A stretch of DNA of 38,775 nt from NCBI GenBank assembly GCA_002348465.1, contig DEBI01000094.1, positions 1 through 38,775 of the forward strand, written 5' to 3'. Under the pieces are notes generated by a model. The model did not search any database. It worked only from the letters and a program-made list of their open reading frames with translations, and was not told the origin of the DNA. This DNA comes from Gemmatimonadales bacterium UBA2960 (GTDB lineage: Bacteria; Gemmatimonadota; Gemmatimonadetes; Longimicrobiales; Gaopeijiaceae). Of the stretch, positions 25,125 through 33,151 are shown in pieces (within the stretch, counting starts at the first letter, position 1; every line of letters begins with the position of its first letter). Both the position numbers and the translations under genes were made by a program.

Positions 25125-26405
25125 TCAGCAGGCTAAACCGCCACCTGAAGCACCCGAGATTTTTTTTCGAGCCTTCGCCCAAGTAGAGCCCAGGTGAACC
25201 AGCCGTGAGGCTTCACGGCCACCAGTGTTAGCGACCTCAAGCGCAGCCAGCAACGCAGTGGGTTCGTTCGAGTGAAAAGGTAAATCAACCCAAGCGTTTC
25301 CTAGCTCCCCGATAGTGTGAGCATCAGACCCTGCCCCCATCAGCTTACCATGTCGAAGTGCCAGCTTCTCCGCCTTTACGTTCATCGACGCATTATGGAG
25401 CCGTGCATTAAATACCTCGATGACATCGCAAAGTTGTCCTAGTCGCTCCGCATACTTGCCACCGCCGCCCTTCCCTGCAGCGTAGGGATGTGGGAGGTAT
25501 GCGATACCTCCCTGTGACCGGATCATCCCAATCGTCTCTTCTGCAGGGGTTCCCTCAGGGATCTCTTCAGAGAGGTACAGGCCAATTACGTCTATTTTCT
25601 CTGCGGTCTTAACCTCTTCACCGGGAATCACTAGATCCGGATAACACTCTGCCATACGTAAGCCGACATGTACCCTATTGTGATCCGTGATCGCTATACG
25701 CTGAAAACCGCGCTCCATCGCTACCTCAAGGACACGCTCGGGATCAGACAAAGAATCCCACGATCCCAGCGTGTGTATATGCATATCAATCTTCATTCTT
25801 CGACCTACAAAACGACTCCGGACTTCTTCTAGTACACTCCCGGCCTTCTGATGAAGCTGCTCAAGTGTCCCATCGTTGCGGATCAAAACATCGGCCAGTT
25901 GACGCTTCTCATTTGCATCCATCTGAACAGTCATGACCCTGCGAGCCTCTTCCTCAGAGAGGCCACGAAATTCGATCATGCGGGAAAGACGAGTGTCGTA
26001 AGGTGCATCTACTACAACTACACAGTCGAAGTCCTCGGCTCGTCCAGCCTCAAAAAGCAATGGGATCTCGGAGACGATGAGATCAGCACCTTCAGCCTTT
26101 TGAGCTTGAACCCAAGCCTCACTAAGGCGCCGCACGATGGGGTGAATGATGCTCTCAAGACACCTCCGAGCATCGTCGTCTCGGAAAACTATGCTCCGCA
26201 CCCGAGCCCGATCGAGTGAGCCGTCCGCCTTAAGAACATCTGAGCCTAACGCATTCACCACAGCTTCGAGTCCGGCCGAGCCGGGTTCCACCGCAATTCG
26301 AGCGAATTCATCTGCACTAGCAACTGGGACGCCAGCTCTTTGCCAGGCACGCGAAACCTCCGACTTCCCGGACGCTACGCTCCCAGTCAAACCGACAGAA
26401 ATCAT
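25125..26405 (-). CDS. coaE: Dephospho-CoA kinase fused to PHP-domain phosphoesterase
   Basis: One 426-codon frame holding two complete proteins. Residues 1-203 are dephospho-CoA kinase, the last step of CoA synthesis: P-loop TGSVASGKS, ADEFAR, IIHPIVR and IPLLFEAGRAEDFD. Residues 204-426 are a PHP-superfamily metal phosphoesterase: MKIDMHIHTLGSWDS, ITDHNRVHV, PGEEVKT, YLPHPYA and GSDAHT. The join falls exactly where a stand-alone CoaE would stop and where a PHP protein would begin with Met. An AGG seven bases before this internal ATG could allow separate initiation. One T fewer in the TTTT run just before it would create a TAG stop and two separate genes. The fusion could thus be real or an indel artefact. 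Confidence 0.88.
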   Translation of the reverse strand: MISVGLTGSVASGKSEVSRAWQRAGVPVASADEFARIAVEPGSAGLEAVVNALGSDVLKADGSLDRARVRSIVFRDDDARRCLESIIHPIVRRLSEAWVQAQKAEGADLIVSEIPLLFEAGRAEDFDCVVVVDAPYDTRLSRMIEFRGLSEEEARRVMTVQMDANEKRQLADVLIRNDGTLEQLHQKAGSVLEEVRSRFVGRRMKIDMHIHTLGSWDSLSDPERVLEVAMERGFQRIAITDHNRVHVGLRMAECYPDLVIPGEEVKTAEKIDVIGLYLSEEIPEGTPAEETIGMIRSQGGIAYLPHPYAAGKGGGGKYAERLGQLCDVIEVFNARLHNASMNVKAEKLALRHGKLMGAGSDAHTIGELGNAWVDLPFHSNEPTALLAALEVANTGGREASRLVHLGSTWAKARKKISGASGGGLAC

Positions 26406-26448
26406 CGGCCACCCAAGAGACTGCCAGCTGCGGATACCAGAAGCGGAA

Positions 26449-26706
26449 TCACATGTCCCTCTTCATTAGGCGCCTCATGCGAGCAGTCCAGACCAAGTAG
26501 CTTTCCATCTCGTCGATAGGCGGAGTTGCATCAGGGTCTCCGTATGCAGTGTCGAGCCTCCAGCGCATATAGGATGAGGGTGGCAGAGGCAGAAAAGGAG
26601 GGTGCCGGTACCAGTATCGTGATCGGAAAGCCCAAGATGCCCGGATCAGGTAAGGAATCATCCTTGGGCGTCGGATCACCATGAAGGCGATTCTTGAGTA
26701 CAGCAT
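26449..26706 (-). CDS. Small basic protein, unknown function
   Basis: An 85-residue, Arg/Tyr/Trp-rich protein: a hydrophobic/basic start (MLYSRIAFMVIRRPRMIPYLIRASWAFRSRYWYR), a proline-rich HPPFLPLPPSSYMRWRLDTAYGD, and a helical tail (YLVWTARMRRLMKRDM). The ordered pattern of aromatic and Pro residues looks like a conserved small protein rather than a chance frame. An AAGGAG lies just upstream of the ATG at 26706. It precedes coaE on the same strand by 43 bases, so the two may be co-transcribed. It has no cysteines, signal peptide or recognised motif. It might be a membrane-surface or RNA-binding protein, but this is not shown. Confidence 0.6.
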   Translation of the reverse strand: MLYSRIAFMVIRRPRMIPYLIRASWAFRSRYWYRHPPFLPLPPSSYMRWRLDTAYGDPDATPPIDEMESYLVWTARMRRLMKRDM

Positions 26707-26756
26707 CAGCTCCTTCGGATCGAACGTCTTTTCCAGGAGTATCGTTCACGTCGGTG

Positions 26757-26762
26757 TATAAT
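26757..26762 (+). promoter_or_regulatory. Candidate -10 element for the YyaL-type gene
   Basis: A perfect TATAAT lies 78 bases upstream of the start at 26840, within the 133-base divergent gap. No convincing -35 hexamer is found at 16-18 bases, so this is tentative. Confidence 0.25.
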
Positions 26763-26839
26763 ATGAAAGATACTCTCAGACCCCCGTATAACCCACGACT
26801 TTCTTCTGTCCACAGAGTCTTCGACTTCTCTGACCGATC

Positions 26840-28918
26840 ATGCCCAATAGACTCGCAGCCGAAACCAGCCCGTACCTTTTGCAGCACGCGGGCAATCCCG
26901 TGGATTGGTATCCATGGGGACACGAAGCACTAGAACGCGCAAAGGACGAAGATCGTCCGATCCTATTATCCGTGGGGTATTCCTCGTGCCATTGGTGCCA
27001 CGTAATGGAACGCGAGTCGTTCGAAAACCCATCGATCGCACGTCTGATGAACGACCTGTTCGTGAACATCAAGGTGGACCGCGAGGAACGGCCCGACATA
27101 GACCAGATCTACATGAAAGCGGTGCAGGCAATGTCCGGTCGTGGCGGCTGGCCAATGACGGTTTTTCTGACGCCCGATTGCATCCCTTTTTTCGGGGGGA
27201 CCTATTATCCACCAGAGCCCAGACCCGGGATCCCGTCGTTCCCAGACCTGCTCAACGCAATTCATGAAGCTTGGCAAAACCGTCGAGACGAAGTTCAAGA
27301 AGGAAGCGCTCGACTCTTGGCAGCACTGGAGAAAGCGAGCACACCTAGTAAAAGCGGACTTACCGCCTCAATAAAGCTTGTGGACTCGGCAGTCTCAACT
27401 CTCAGCCGGCGCTACGATTCCGAATACGGAGGCTTCGGAGCAGCACCCAAATTCCCACAGCCGGTCACGCTAGAACTTCTGCTAAGGCATCACGCGAGAA
27501 CCGGTGACCAAGCATCTCTGATAATGGCAGTTAAAACACTAAAGAGCATGGCAGCGGGGGGTATGCGGGATCATTTAGCCGGCGGCTTTCATCGATATTC
27601 GGTCGACGCCCGGTGGCTAGTACCACACTTCGAGAAGATGCTCTACGACAACGCTTTACTAGCACGAGTCTACCTAAACGCATGGAAGCTGACTGGCTCA
27701 GACGACCTTGCCGACATCGTCATTGAGGTGCTCGATGATCTCATAGAAGACTTCACCGACATCGGTGGTGGATTCTACTCCGCTCGAGATGCTGACTCAG
27801 AAGGGGTCGAGGGGCGCTTCTATGTGTGGTCACCGGACGAAGTGAGCGACGCACTCGGTGACGAAGCTGAGCTATTTTGCCGCATTTATGACATAACGCA
27901 CGAGGGAAACTTCGAAGGTGAAAGTATCCTCCACCTTCCATATCCAATCGAGGCCGTTGCAAAGGCCGAAGGGATACCCGTTTCGGAGTTAGAAGTAATT
28001 TTGGCGCGAGGCCGTGCGGTCCTACTAGAACTTCGTAACGAGAGAGTGGAGCCGTTTCGTGACGAGAAAATCATTGTTTCCTGGAACGCCTTCGCGATAA
28101 GAGCATTTGCTGATGCCGGTGCCGCCCTTGAGAGGAGTGATTACGTAGAGCGGGCTATGCAAGCGGCCGAGTTCATATGGAGTGAAATGCGCGAGAAAGA
28201 AAGACTTTTACACAGCTCAATAGAGGGGAAGGCCTCGGGATTAGCCTACCTAGATGATCTAGCCGGACTGGGAAACGCACTGCTCAGTCTTCACGCAGCT
28301 ACCCTAGACTCAAAGTGGCTAGACCGAGCCTATTCTCTGGCAGACGAGGTTCTGGAGTTCTTCTTTGACGAGGAGTCCGGTACTGTTTTCGATAGCGCGC
28401 ACGACATGGAGGATCTGGTAATACGTCCTCGTGACGCCACCGATGGAGCTACCCCTTCTGGGCCCTCACTAGCAGCTGAATTGTTCGCCCGGGCAGGGGC
28501 ACTAAAAAATGATATTCGCTACCGCCAAGCAGCCCGAAGTATTGTCGACCATGAAGTCGAGTCCATGGAAGAGTTTGGGACTGCATTCGGTCGCATGCTT
28601 TCGGTGGTCGACCGACTCGAAGCTAATCCGGTAGAGGTAGCCCTCTTCGTCCCAGCCGACTCGGACCCCATACCCCTCCTCACTGCCGTCCACGAGGAGT
28701 TCCTACCTGGTGGCGTGATAGCCGGAATAATATCCGATGAAGACGAACTCGATCTAAAGCAGACAATAAGCAGCCCGCAAGAAGGCACACCACTATTCCG
28801 CGGACGTGGCCCCGTGAATGGTCAGCCGACAGCATACGTGTGTGAGCACTACGTCTGCGACCTGGCTCAAAATGATCCAGCTGCGCTGCGCGATCGTCTG
28901 GCTCGCACCCGGACCTGA
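26840..28918 (+). CDS. YyaL/SSP411-type thioredoxin-domain protein (DUF255)
   Basis: A 692-residue cytoplasmic protein of the YyaL / SPATA20 family. The N-terminal thioredoxin-fold domain (about 1-165) has NRLAAETSPYLLQHAGNPVDWYPW and the CxxC-type site SSCHWCHVMERESF (Cys50, Cys53), then GGWPMTVFLTPD. The rest is an (alpha/alpha)6-barrel like that of N-acylglucosamine 2-epimerase-type proteins (GGFGAAPKFPQP, GGFHRYSVDARWLVPHFEKMLYDNA, GFYSARDADSEG). Length is normal for the family. Its biological function is not firmly established. It is divergent from the small basic protein gene and 158 bases before the E1 gene. Confidence 0.93.
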   Translation: MPNRLAAETSPYLLQHAGNPVDWYPWGHEALERAKDEDRPILLSVGYSSCHWCHVMERESFENPSIARLMNDLFVNIKVDREERPDIDQIYMKAVQAMSGRGGWPMTVFLTPDCIPFFGGTYYPPEPRPGIPSFPDLLNAIHEAWQNRRDEVQEGSARLLAALEKASTPSKSGLTASIKLVDSAVSTLSRRYDSEYGGFGAAPKFPQPVTLELLLRHHARTGDQASLIMAVKTLKSMAAGGMRDHLAGGFHRYSVDARWLVPHFEKMLYDNALLARVYLNAWKLTGSDDLADIVIEVLDDLIEDFTDIGGGFYSARDADSEGVEGRFYVWSPDEVSDALGDEAELFCRIYDITHEGNFEGESILHLPYPIEAVAKAEGIPVSELEVILARGRAVLLELRNERVEPFRDEKIIVSWNAFAIRAFADAGAALERSDYVERAMQAAEFIWSEMREKERLLHSSIEGKASGLAYLDDLAGLGNALLSLHAATLDSKWLDRAYSLADEVLEFFFDEESGTVFDSAHDMEDLVIRPRDATDGATPSGPSLAAELFARAGALKNDIRYRQAARSIVDHEVESMEEFGTAFGRMLSVVDRLEANPVEVALFVPADSDPIPLLTAVHEEFLPGGVIAGIISDEDELDLKQTISSPQEGTPLFRGRGPVNGQPTAYVCEHYVCDLAQNDPAALRDRLARTRT

Positions 28919-29076
28919 AATGCCTGCTGTACTTTGGTTTTCTGACATCAAAAGAAGCTGGTTTCACTAGCGATGATGGAAACAAGCCACCATGTACACT
29001 TCCCACACCTCTTCGTGGAGCGATCGGATTCGGTATCTTAGAGGTCTATCCGCACGATTTTCTACCACAGTTATAG

Positions 29077-31212
29077 ATGGCGACACAGGAAGAAGAGACT
29101 CTTAAGGCCACTGAGTTAGCCGGCCTTACATTTGAGCAGCTTCTCGATTTCTATCGGACGATGGTCACAAGCCGTCGGATTGATGACCGAGAAATCAGTC
29201 TAAAGCGTCAAAACAAGATCTTCTTCCAGATCTCAAGTGCGGGGCACGAAGCCGTTGGAGTCGCCATAGCCGAGAACTGTGACGGCGCACAAGACTGGTT
29301 CTATCCCTACTACCGCGATCGGGCACTGATGCTCGGGCTAGGCCAGACACCGCTGGATCACCTTCTTCAAGCGGTCGGCGCCGAAGGGGACCCTGCCTCA
29401 GGTGGCCGACAGATGCCTGCACACTTTGGGGATGTGCGATTCAACGTGCCGACTTCATCCTCTCCGACCGGAACACAGTTTCTGCAAGCGGTAGGCTCTG
29501 CTGAGGTAGTCACCAAGTTCCCGGTAGTAGAAGGCCTGCGAGAGCGCATTGAACAATTCTCTGAAGACGAGGTCGTCATTGTTTGCTCGGGTGACGGTGC
29601 AACTTCGGAAGGAGAGTTCTGGGAGTCGCTGAACACGGCATGCAACCTCAAGCTTCCTATCGTATACGTCATTCAAGACAACGGTTATGCCATCAGCGTA
29701 CCGGTCGAAGTTCAAACCGCTGGCGGTAGTATTTCTCGGCTCGTGTCAGGGTTTCCTAACCTGAACATTATCGAATGCGATGGGACGGACGTAGTAGACA
29801 CATACAAAGCGGCGGCAACTGCTATCCGTCACGCTCGAGAGCGAAATGGTCCGGCCATGCTACATGCTCATACTACACGTCCCTATTCACACTCGATGTC
29901 TGACGATGAGCGGGCTTACAGGACCCCGGAAGAACGAGAGCACCAGGAATTACAGGACCCTCTTCGACGCACCCGCGATCTGCTGATCACGATCGGTGCT
30001 GCAACGGAAAACCAACTCGAAGAGATGGAGGCAGAGATCGAGGCTGCCGTGGCCGAGGCCGCAGACATCGCCCTCGCGTCACCACAGCCGGATCCATCGA
30101 CGGCGATGACGCACCTCTTCTCGGAAGACACGGATCCAACATCGGACGATTTCGATACGGAAGGAACTCCACTGTACGAGTCCGACAAACTCCTCACCGT
30201 GGTCGACTTATTGAATTCGTGCATGAAAGAGGAGATGGAACGAGACCCACGCATCGTCGTCTTCGGTGAAGATGTCGCCGACGCTTCGCGTGAGGACATT
30301 CTCGATGAGGTAAAGGGGAAAGGTGGCGTTTTCAAAGTCACACACGGTCTTCAGGCTAAGTTCGGTTCGCATAGGGTGTACAACTCACCCCTAGCTGAAG
30401 CGAACATTGTGGGTCGTGCTATAGGAATGGCGGTTCGCGGAATGCGGCCAGTGGTAGAGGTGCAATTCTTCGACTATATCTGGCCCGCGATGATGCAGAT
30501 CCGGGACGAGCTCGCGACCATGCGCTACCGATCTAACGGTCTATTCTCGGCTCCCGTAGTGATCCGTGTAACCTACGGCGGATACCTCAAGGGTGGCGGC
30601 ATTTATCACTCCCAAACAGGTGAGTCAATTTTCGCACACTGTCCAGGCTTACACGTGTGCTTACCTGCTACTGCAGAAGACGCGGCAGGCCTCCTGCGCA
30701 CCGCAATCCGATGCGAGGATCCCGTGCTATTTCTAGAACACAAGCACCTCTACAGGCAGGTATACAACAAGGGGCGCGACCCAGGCCCTGAATACATGGT
30801 TCCTTTTGGAAAGGCCAAGATCGTCCGCGAGGGAACGGACGTAACGGTCGTAACATGCGGAGCTCTAGTAAAGCGGAGTTTGGATGCGGCTAAAATCGCT
30901 TCAGACGAGCACGGCATTGAGGCAGAAATCATCGACCTCCGAACGGTACAACCCATCGACATGGAAAGAATTGCCGACTCAGTCAAAAAGACGAATAAGG
31001 TTGTCATCGCTCACGAAGATTCTATGTCGTGGGGAATCGGCTCGGAAATTTCAGCGCGGATCGCAGACGAGCTATTTGAGTACCTGGATGGACCAATAAA
31101 GCGTGTGGCATCCATGGATACCTGGGTGGCATACGCACCCCAAGTAGAGAGCGTCATCCTGCCACAGACTCCTAACGTCGTGGATGCCATCGTCGAGTTG
31201 GCAGCGTACTGA
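29077..31212 (+). CDS. Fused E1 alpha/beta 2-oxoacid (branched-chain) dehydrogenase
   Basis: A 711-residue thiamine-diphosphate enzyme joining E1-alpha (about 1-345) and E1-beta (about 370-711) through an acidic Asp/Glu/Thr-rich linker. The alpha part has the TPP motif SGDGATSEGEFWESLN...VIQDNGYAIS and the loop RPYSHSMSDDE. The beta part has VVFGEDVAD, YNSPLAEANIVG and EVQFFDYIWPA. It most resembles the 2-oxoisovalerate dehydrogenase E1 that oxidatively decarboxylates branched-chain ketoacids with an E2 acyltransferase and E3; pyruvate as substrate cannot be excluded. Fused E1 of this kind is known in Bacteroidetes and relatives. No E2 or E3 gene is adjacent. The ATG lacks an obvious ribosome-binding site. 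Confidence 0.93.
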   Translation: MATQEEETLKATELAGLTFEQLLDFYRTMVTSRRIDDREISLKRQNKIFFQISSAGHEAVGVAIAENCDGAQDWFYPYYRDRALMLGLGQTPLDHLLQAVGAEGDPASGGRQMPAHFGDVRFNVPTSSSPTGTQFLQAVGSAEVVTKFPVVEGLRERIEQFSEDEVVIVCSGDGATSEGEFWESLNTACNLKLPIVYVIQDNGYAISVPVEVQTAGGSISRLVSGFPNLNIIECDGTDVVDTYKAAATAIRHARERNGPAMLHAHTTRPYSHSMSDDERAYRTPEEREHQELQDPLRRTRDLLITIGAATENQLEEMEAEIEAAVAEAADIALASPQPDPSTAMTHLFSEDTDPTSDDFDTEGTPLYESDKLLTVVDLLNSCMKEEMERDPRIVVFGEDVADASREDILDEVKGKGGVFKVTHGLQAKFGSHRVYNSPLAEANIVGRAIGMAVRGMRPVVEVQFFDYIWPAMMQIRDELATMRYRSNGLFSAPVVIRVTYGGYLKGGGIYHSQTGESIFAHCPGLHVCLPATAEDAAGLLRTAIRCEDPVLFLEHKHLYRQVYNKGRDPGPEYMVPFGKAKIVREGTDVTVVTCGALVKRSLDAAKIASDEHGIEAEIIDLRTVQPIDMERIADSVKKTNKVVIAHEDSMSWGIGSEISARIADELFEYLDGPIKRVASMDTWVAYAPQVESVILPQTPNVVDAIVELAAY

Positions 31213-31279
31213 CCGCAAACGAGCCACAGATGGTTCAGAGAGTGAGCGGCCTCTGTCGAATTTCTCGGTCAAGACTCTC

Positions 31280-31311
31280 TTGGCTAGGGCCAAGCAGCCT
31301 TCGGCTATAAC
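31280..31311. terminator. Two small adjacent hairpins in convergent gap
   Basis: The 137-base gap between the convergent E1 and outer-membrane protein genes holds TTGGC-TAGG-GCCAA (31280-31293), followed closely by AGCC-TTC-GGCT. Each stem is only 4-5 bp with no T tract. A bidirectional terminator is possible but weakly supported. Confidence 0.25.
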
Positions 31312-31349
31312 AGAGAACCGGAACGGCGAACGTAACGGCTCCTAGACGA

Positions 31350-31865
31350 TCAGAACCGAAGCCCCAGAGTCAGAGGCGTCATTGATATGGCGGAGCCATC
31401 CTGATCAATACGGACATACCGAACCTCGGCAAAGAAGCCTAAGCCTAGCTGGCCGGTCACCACACCGAAGCCCCCGTGGTATCCAGTGTCGGATCGCTGA
31501 ATTCCTTCTCCGGCGGCAAGGCCGCCATTAAATCGATACGAGCCCAACCCAGCCAGCAAGTATGGCTCCAAGCCTACCCCCGGCAAAGTGAAAACCACTG
31601 ACACAGCTCCCGAGAGGAACTCTGTATCCCGATAATCGTTATCGCGCGAATCGAGCCTGTGCAGCTGTCCGTCACCTCTGAGACTCACCGGCAGTGTAGG
31701 GATACCGATCTGGACCCCCGCATCAATGTGCCAGCCCGGATCTGCAGAATCTCGGAGGTCCCCCTGAGGGCTTGTGAACCCTCCCCCAAACATTACTCGC
31801 GGCTGAGCCCAGGCCACGGACGGCGCTGCAATGAGGAACATGATAACAAGTAGAGGACGTCTCAT
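31350..31865 (-). CDS. Small outer-membrane beta-barrel protein
   Basis: A 171-residue precursor with a clear signal peptide (MRRPLLVIMFLIAAPSVAWA-Q). The mature part has alternating hydrophobic beta-strands rich in Gly and aromatics (VMFGGGFTSPQGDL, WHIDAGVQIGIP, YLLAGLGSYRFNGG, GYHGGFGVVTGQLGLGFFAEVRYVRI). It ends in LTLGLRF, a C-terminal Phe as required by the Bam machinery. About eight strands fit the OmpX/OmpA-barrel-like class. No ligand can be predicted. The start ATG at 31865 has a short GGA upstream. It stands alone, convergent with the E1 gene and 104 bases downstream of the MoeB-rhodanese stop on the same strand. Confidence 0.85.
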   Translation of the reverse strand: MRRPLLVIMFLIAAPSVAWAQPRVMFGGGFTSPQGDLRDSADPGWHIDAGVQIGIPTLPVSLRGDGQLHRLDSRDNDYRDTEFLSGAVSVVFTLPGVGLEPYLLAGLGSYRFNGGLAAGEGIQRSDTGYHGGFGVVTGQLGLGFFAEVRYVRIDQDGSAISMTPLTLGLRF

Positions 31866-31969
31866 GATGATCCGTGAACTAAGGGGTGCAGGGATAATCT
31901 TTTAATGAATACAAGCGGCGAACGATTCGGGTCCAGTCATGAGGCCATGTCACTAACGGAGACTCCAAG

Positions 31970-33151
31970 TCACACCACCCGCATAGACAAGTCGACCTCG
32001 TCAGACCATGCCTTAAGCCCACCTCGGAGGCTAAGAACATTTCTTCGTCCTCCCTCGATTAGCATACGGGCACCTGTTCTCGACCGCTGCCCCGATCGGC
32101 AGTACACGATGATAGTTCGATCGGAGGGGACTTCACTCATCCGGTCTGTGAGTTCCGCGAGCGAAATGAGGCGGGCGCCCTGGTCTCCCAAGTTGCTTAC
32201 GGCCCATTCCCACGGTTCTCGAACATCAAGAAGGAATGGAGGCACTTCCTCTCCAAGAAGGCGCGAGACCTCTCTCGGGACTATCTCTTCGACCGTCTCC
32301 ACATCGGTTTCTGATGCCTCAGCAACTTCTTCTTCTGACTCTGACTTCACTCCGCAGAAGACCTCGTAATCGATCAGGTTCAACTGAGTCGGCTCGTCAC
32401 CACAAACCGGACACGTGGGATTCCTTCTCAAGGCAACTTCACGCCAGGACATTTCGAGAGCATCGAAAATCATGAGTCGCCCCACCAGACTCTTTCCAAC
32501 TCCGAGGATTAGCTTAATTGCCTCCATCGCCTGCATGGTGCCGATAATCCCTGGGAGTGCTCCAAGAACACCGCCCTCGGCACAGTTGGGCACCAAGCCT
32601 GGCGGTGGGGGCTCCCGAAAAAGGCAGCGGTAGCAAGGGCCGCTTTTGTTGGCGAAAACCGAGACCTGTCCCTCCCAACGGAAAACAGAACCATACACGT
32701 TTGGGATGCCGAGAAGGACACACGCATCATTTACAAGGTAACGAGTCGGAAAATTGTCCGTGCCATCAACGACTACATGATATCCGCCGAAAATCTCGAG
32801 TGCGTTTGACGACGAGAGGCGTTTGTAATGAGGCTCAATCTTGACGTTCGGGTTTACATCGAAAAGCCTTTCAATAGCTGAATCCAGCTTGCTCCTTCCC
32901 ACATCACTAGTCCCGTGAAGCAGTTGCCGCTGGAGGTTGCTCTCGTCAACCACATCGTCGTCTACCATGCCAATCGTACCAACGCCCGCTGCGGCCAAAT
33001 ACATAGCGAGTGGTGAGCCAAGACCACCTGCTCCTACGCAAAGCACGCGACCGCTTTTGAGTCTCTGCTGCCCCTCAAGTCCTATGTCAGGAAGCGCTAT
33101 GTGACGGGCATACCGATATAACTCGTCCCGGTCGAGTTGCTGTCGTTTCAT
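31970..33151 (-). CDS. MoeB/ThiF-type adenylyltransferase fused to rhodanese
   Basis: A 393-residue E1-like enzyme that adenylates the C-terminal Gly-Gly of a sulfur-carrier protein (MoaD/ThiS type) for molybdopterin, thiamine or other sulfur transfer. The nucleotide-binding loop is GAGGLGSP (residues 40-47). DDDVVDESNLQRQ and DGTDNFPTRY follow. The catalytic Cys190 (PNCAEGGVLG) is present, and the zinc site uses Cys173/176 and Cys247/250. After an acidic linker (about 269-296), the C-terminal rhodanese domain has active loop CRSGQRS (Cys351). This is the MoeZ/MoeBR arrangement. The ATG overlaps the stop of the GT117-type gene (ATGA). No moaD, thiS or cysteine-synthase partner is in the window. 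Confidence 0.92.
   Translation of the reverse strand: MKRQQLDRDELYRYARHIALPDIGLEGQQRLKSGRVLCVGAGGLGSPLAMYLAAAGVGTIGMVDDDVVDESNLQRQLLHGTSDVGRSKLDSAIERLFDVNPNVKIEPHYKRLSSSNALEIFGGYHVVVDGTDNFPTRYLVNDACVLLGIPNVYGSVFRWEGQVSVFANKSGPCYRCLFREPPPPGLVPNCAEGGVLGALPGIIGTMQAMEAIKLILGVGKSLVGRLMIFDALEMSWREVALRRNPTCPVCGDEPTQLNLIDYEVFCGVKSESEEEVAEASETDVETVEEIVPREVSRLLGEEVPPFLLDVREPWEWAVSNLGDQGARLISLAELTDRMSEVPSDRTIIVYCRSGQRSRTGARMLIEGGRRNVLSLRGGLKAWSDEVDLSMRVV

Noticed and set aside
26531..26923. 130-codon minus-strand frame spanning the divergent gap
   Set aside because: It runs through the promoter region and the start of the YyaL-type gene, conflicts with the better-supported small protein, and has a composition with no recognisable pattern.
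28919..29076. Promoter or terminator in the 158-base gap between the YyaL-type and E1 genes
   Set aside because: Only a 5-bp GTTTC/GAAAC stem with a 13-base loop and no convincing promoter hexamers.
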